Positions 5,574-6,332 of a stretch of DNA of 6,332 bases are shown here, one piece after another. Location: assembly GCA_964583605.1 (NCBI GenBank), contig CAZOWL010000152.1, positions 1 through 6,332 of the forward strand, given 5' to 3'. The DNA is from CAZOWL01 sp964583605. Lineage in GTDB: Bacteria > Pseudomonadota > Gammaproteobacteria > Chromatiales > Chromatiaceae. The position numbers were made by a program, and so were the translations under genes. A model generated the notes under the pieces. The model searched no databases, was not told where the DNA came from, and saw only the letters and a program-made list of their open reading frames with translations. Within the stretch, counting starts at the first letter, position 1; every line of letters begins with the position of its first letter.

Positions 5574-5760
5574 CCGACGCGGGTTGCGCGTTGCCGCGTT
5601 GCCCGTCCCGGCGTCATCGGGATTGAACGGTCGGCGGTGACGTGCGGAACCGGCACTCGCTATCCATGATCTCAGAAGACCCCTCGTTATGTAGCAACGT
5701 GACTGCTGTTCGCGGGGCTCTAGCGCAAGTAGGCCTGTGGATTTCACACTCTGAAGTGCG
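5574..5760. other. Gap between convergent rimK and Uma2 gene
   Basis: 187 bp, no gene. Directly after the rimK stop, GACGC-GGG (5576-5583) can pair with CCC-g-GCGTC (5607-5615), an 8-bp stem with one bulge, but no T-run follows. The intervening loop holds three imperfect repeats of GTTGCSC (about 5583-5605). I see no clear bidirectional terminator. Confidence 0.4.
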
Positions 5761-6252
5761 TCAGCGATCGAAAGGCAATCGGACCTGTGCCGGAAACCGC
5801 GGGATCATCGCGCTCTTCACAAGCCGTCTACCGGCCTCGTAGAACAAGATTTCGCCCGCGTCGGTGCAGAGCCAGCACTCTCGAGCACCACGCTCGAAAT
5901 AGAGCTCCTTTTTCTCCTCCATCTCGGCACCCGTGTTGGAATCCGACAGGATCTCGACCACAATTTCAGGGGATTCCGGGTAGGGGTTCGCTGCGCCGTG
6001 CCGACGCAGGAAATCGATGCTGGCCCGAGCCACATCGGCGACCTTGACGCCCGCCGAGGTGGCGACGCTGCACTCCGGAAACGCGACCCCCACACCATCA
6101 GCATGCGCGCGCAACAGAGCCTGGATCTCACCCTGAAGCAAGGAGTGTCGGTTCGACGCCGGACTCATCACAATATGCCCCCAACGGTCGGTCTCCAGCT
6201 TGAAGGGAAGATCCTTGAGCGATGGATGCGAACAGATCTCTTGCCAATTCAT
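5761..6252 (-). CDS. Uma2 family (DUF820) restriction-endonuclease-like protein
   Basis: 163-residue protein of the Uma2 / DUF820 family, which has a PD-(D/E)XK nuclease-type fold; the biological role of the family is poorly known. It belongs to the short subfamily that starts MNWQEICSHPSLKDLPFKLE, followed by WGHIVMSPASNRHSLLQGEI, PECSVATSAGVKVADVA (candidate active-site Asp73), SPEIVVEILSDSN (Glu100), MEEKKELYFERGARECWLC (Lys114 or Lys115) and a C-terminal FPAQVRLP. All core elements appear present, so it is probably intact. In relatives the residue after VADVA is usually Trp; here it is Arg. ATG 6252-6250 is supported by GAGGTG (6262-6257), spacing 4-6 nt. The gene is convergent with rimK. 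A copy of the palindromic repeat lies 31 bp upstream, where its hairpin could fall within the promoter or leader. I see no partner gene in the window. Confidence 0.92.
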   Translation of the reverse strand: MNWQEICSHPSLKDLPFKLETDRWGHIVMSPASNRHSLLQGEIQALLRAHADGVGVAFPECSVATSAGVKVADVARASIDFLRRHGAANPYPESPEIVVEILSDSNTGAEMEEKKELYFERGARECWLCTDAGEILFYEAGRRLVKSAMIPRFPAQVRLPFDR

Positions 6253-6282
6253 CGATCACCTCGGTCGAATACCCGCCGCCCT

Positions 6283-6332
6283 AACGATCATGGGGCGAGC
6301 CGACCCACCCCGGACGATGAAATGTCGCCTCG
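6283..6332 (-). repeat. Palindromic repeat, copy B (inverted, cut by window edge)
   Basis: The inverse complement of these 50 bases matches 2565-2614 with 45 identities and no gaps. The terminal AACGATCA (6283-6290) is conserved, and similarity ends exactly there, at the side facing the Uma2 gene. The other end of the element lies beyond the window; by copy A about 12 more bases are expected, ending in the second terminal repeat. Two of the five substitutions form a compensatory pair in the stem. Confidence 0.85.

Noticed and set aside
5576..5615. Possible rimK terminator
   Set aside because: The bulged 8-bp stem has a 23-nt loop and no T-run, so it does not meet the criteria for an intrinsic terminator.

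Overview
The window is GC-rich (roughly 60-65% by eye) and looks like a chromosomal segment of a gammaproteobacterium. The long-form PstC with an extra N-terminal membrane domain, the very E. coli-like RimK, the REP-associated tyrosine transposase (RAYT) type and the Uma2 subfamily would suit a purple sulfur bacterium (Chromatiales). That placement is inference from family resemblance, not from a marker gene.

Layout. (1) 1-2428, minus strand: start of a phosphate-uptake (pst) operon. It holds an AT-rich promoter candidate, a structured leader of about 190 nt, pstS (2196-1105) and pstC (1012 to the left edge). pstC carries an in-frame TGA at 745-743, yet the reading frame continues cleanly on both sides. 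Two GC-rich hairpins lie in the pstS-pstC gap. (2) 2429-3537: a genomic scrapyard without an intact gene. It contains a 62-bp palindromic element (2553-2614), a 157-bp segment bounded by 10-bp inverted repeats (2783-2939), a 3' fragment of a RAYT transposase (2951-3139) and about 400 bp that I cannot assign. (3) 3538-4413, plus strand: a wrecked VapB/RHH-like antitoxin gene (frameshift plus stop) behind a leaderless-type promoter, running directly into an alpha/beta hydrolase that starts with TTG. (4) 4668-5573, plus strand: rimK, intact. (5) 5761-6252, minus strand: a Uma2-family nuclease-fold gene, convergent with rimK. (6) 6283-6332: a second, inverted copy of the 62-bp palindromic element, cut by the window edge.

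How it fits together. PstS captures periplasmic phosphate and hands it to the PstC/PstA channel; here the channel gene may be broken or under an unusual translational arrangement. RimK (glutamylation of ribosomal protein S6) and the hydrolase are housekeeping or stand-alone genes. The strongest unexplained signal is the repeat pair 2553-2614 / 6283-6332. The copies are 45/50 identical, and of the five differences two are a compensatory swap at one base pair of the predicted hairpin while two others fall in the loop. This suggests a small selected or mobilised hairpin family (REP/MITE-like), possibly connected to the RAYT relic nearby.
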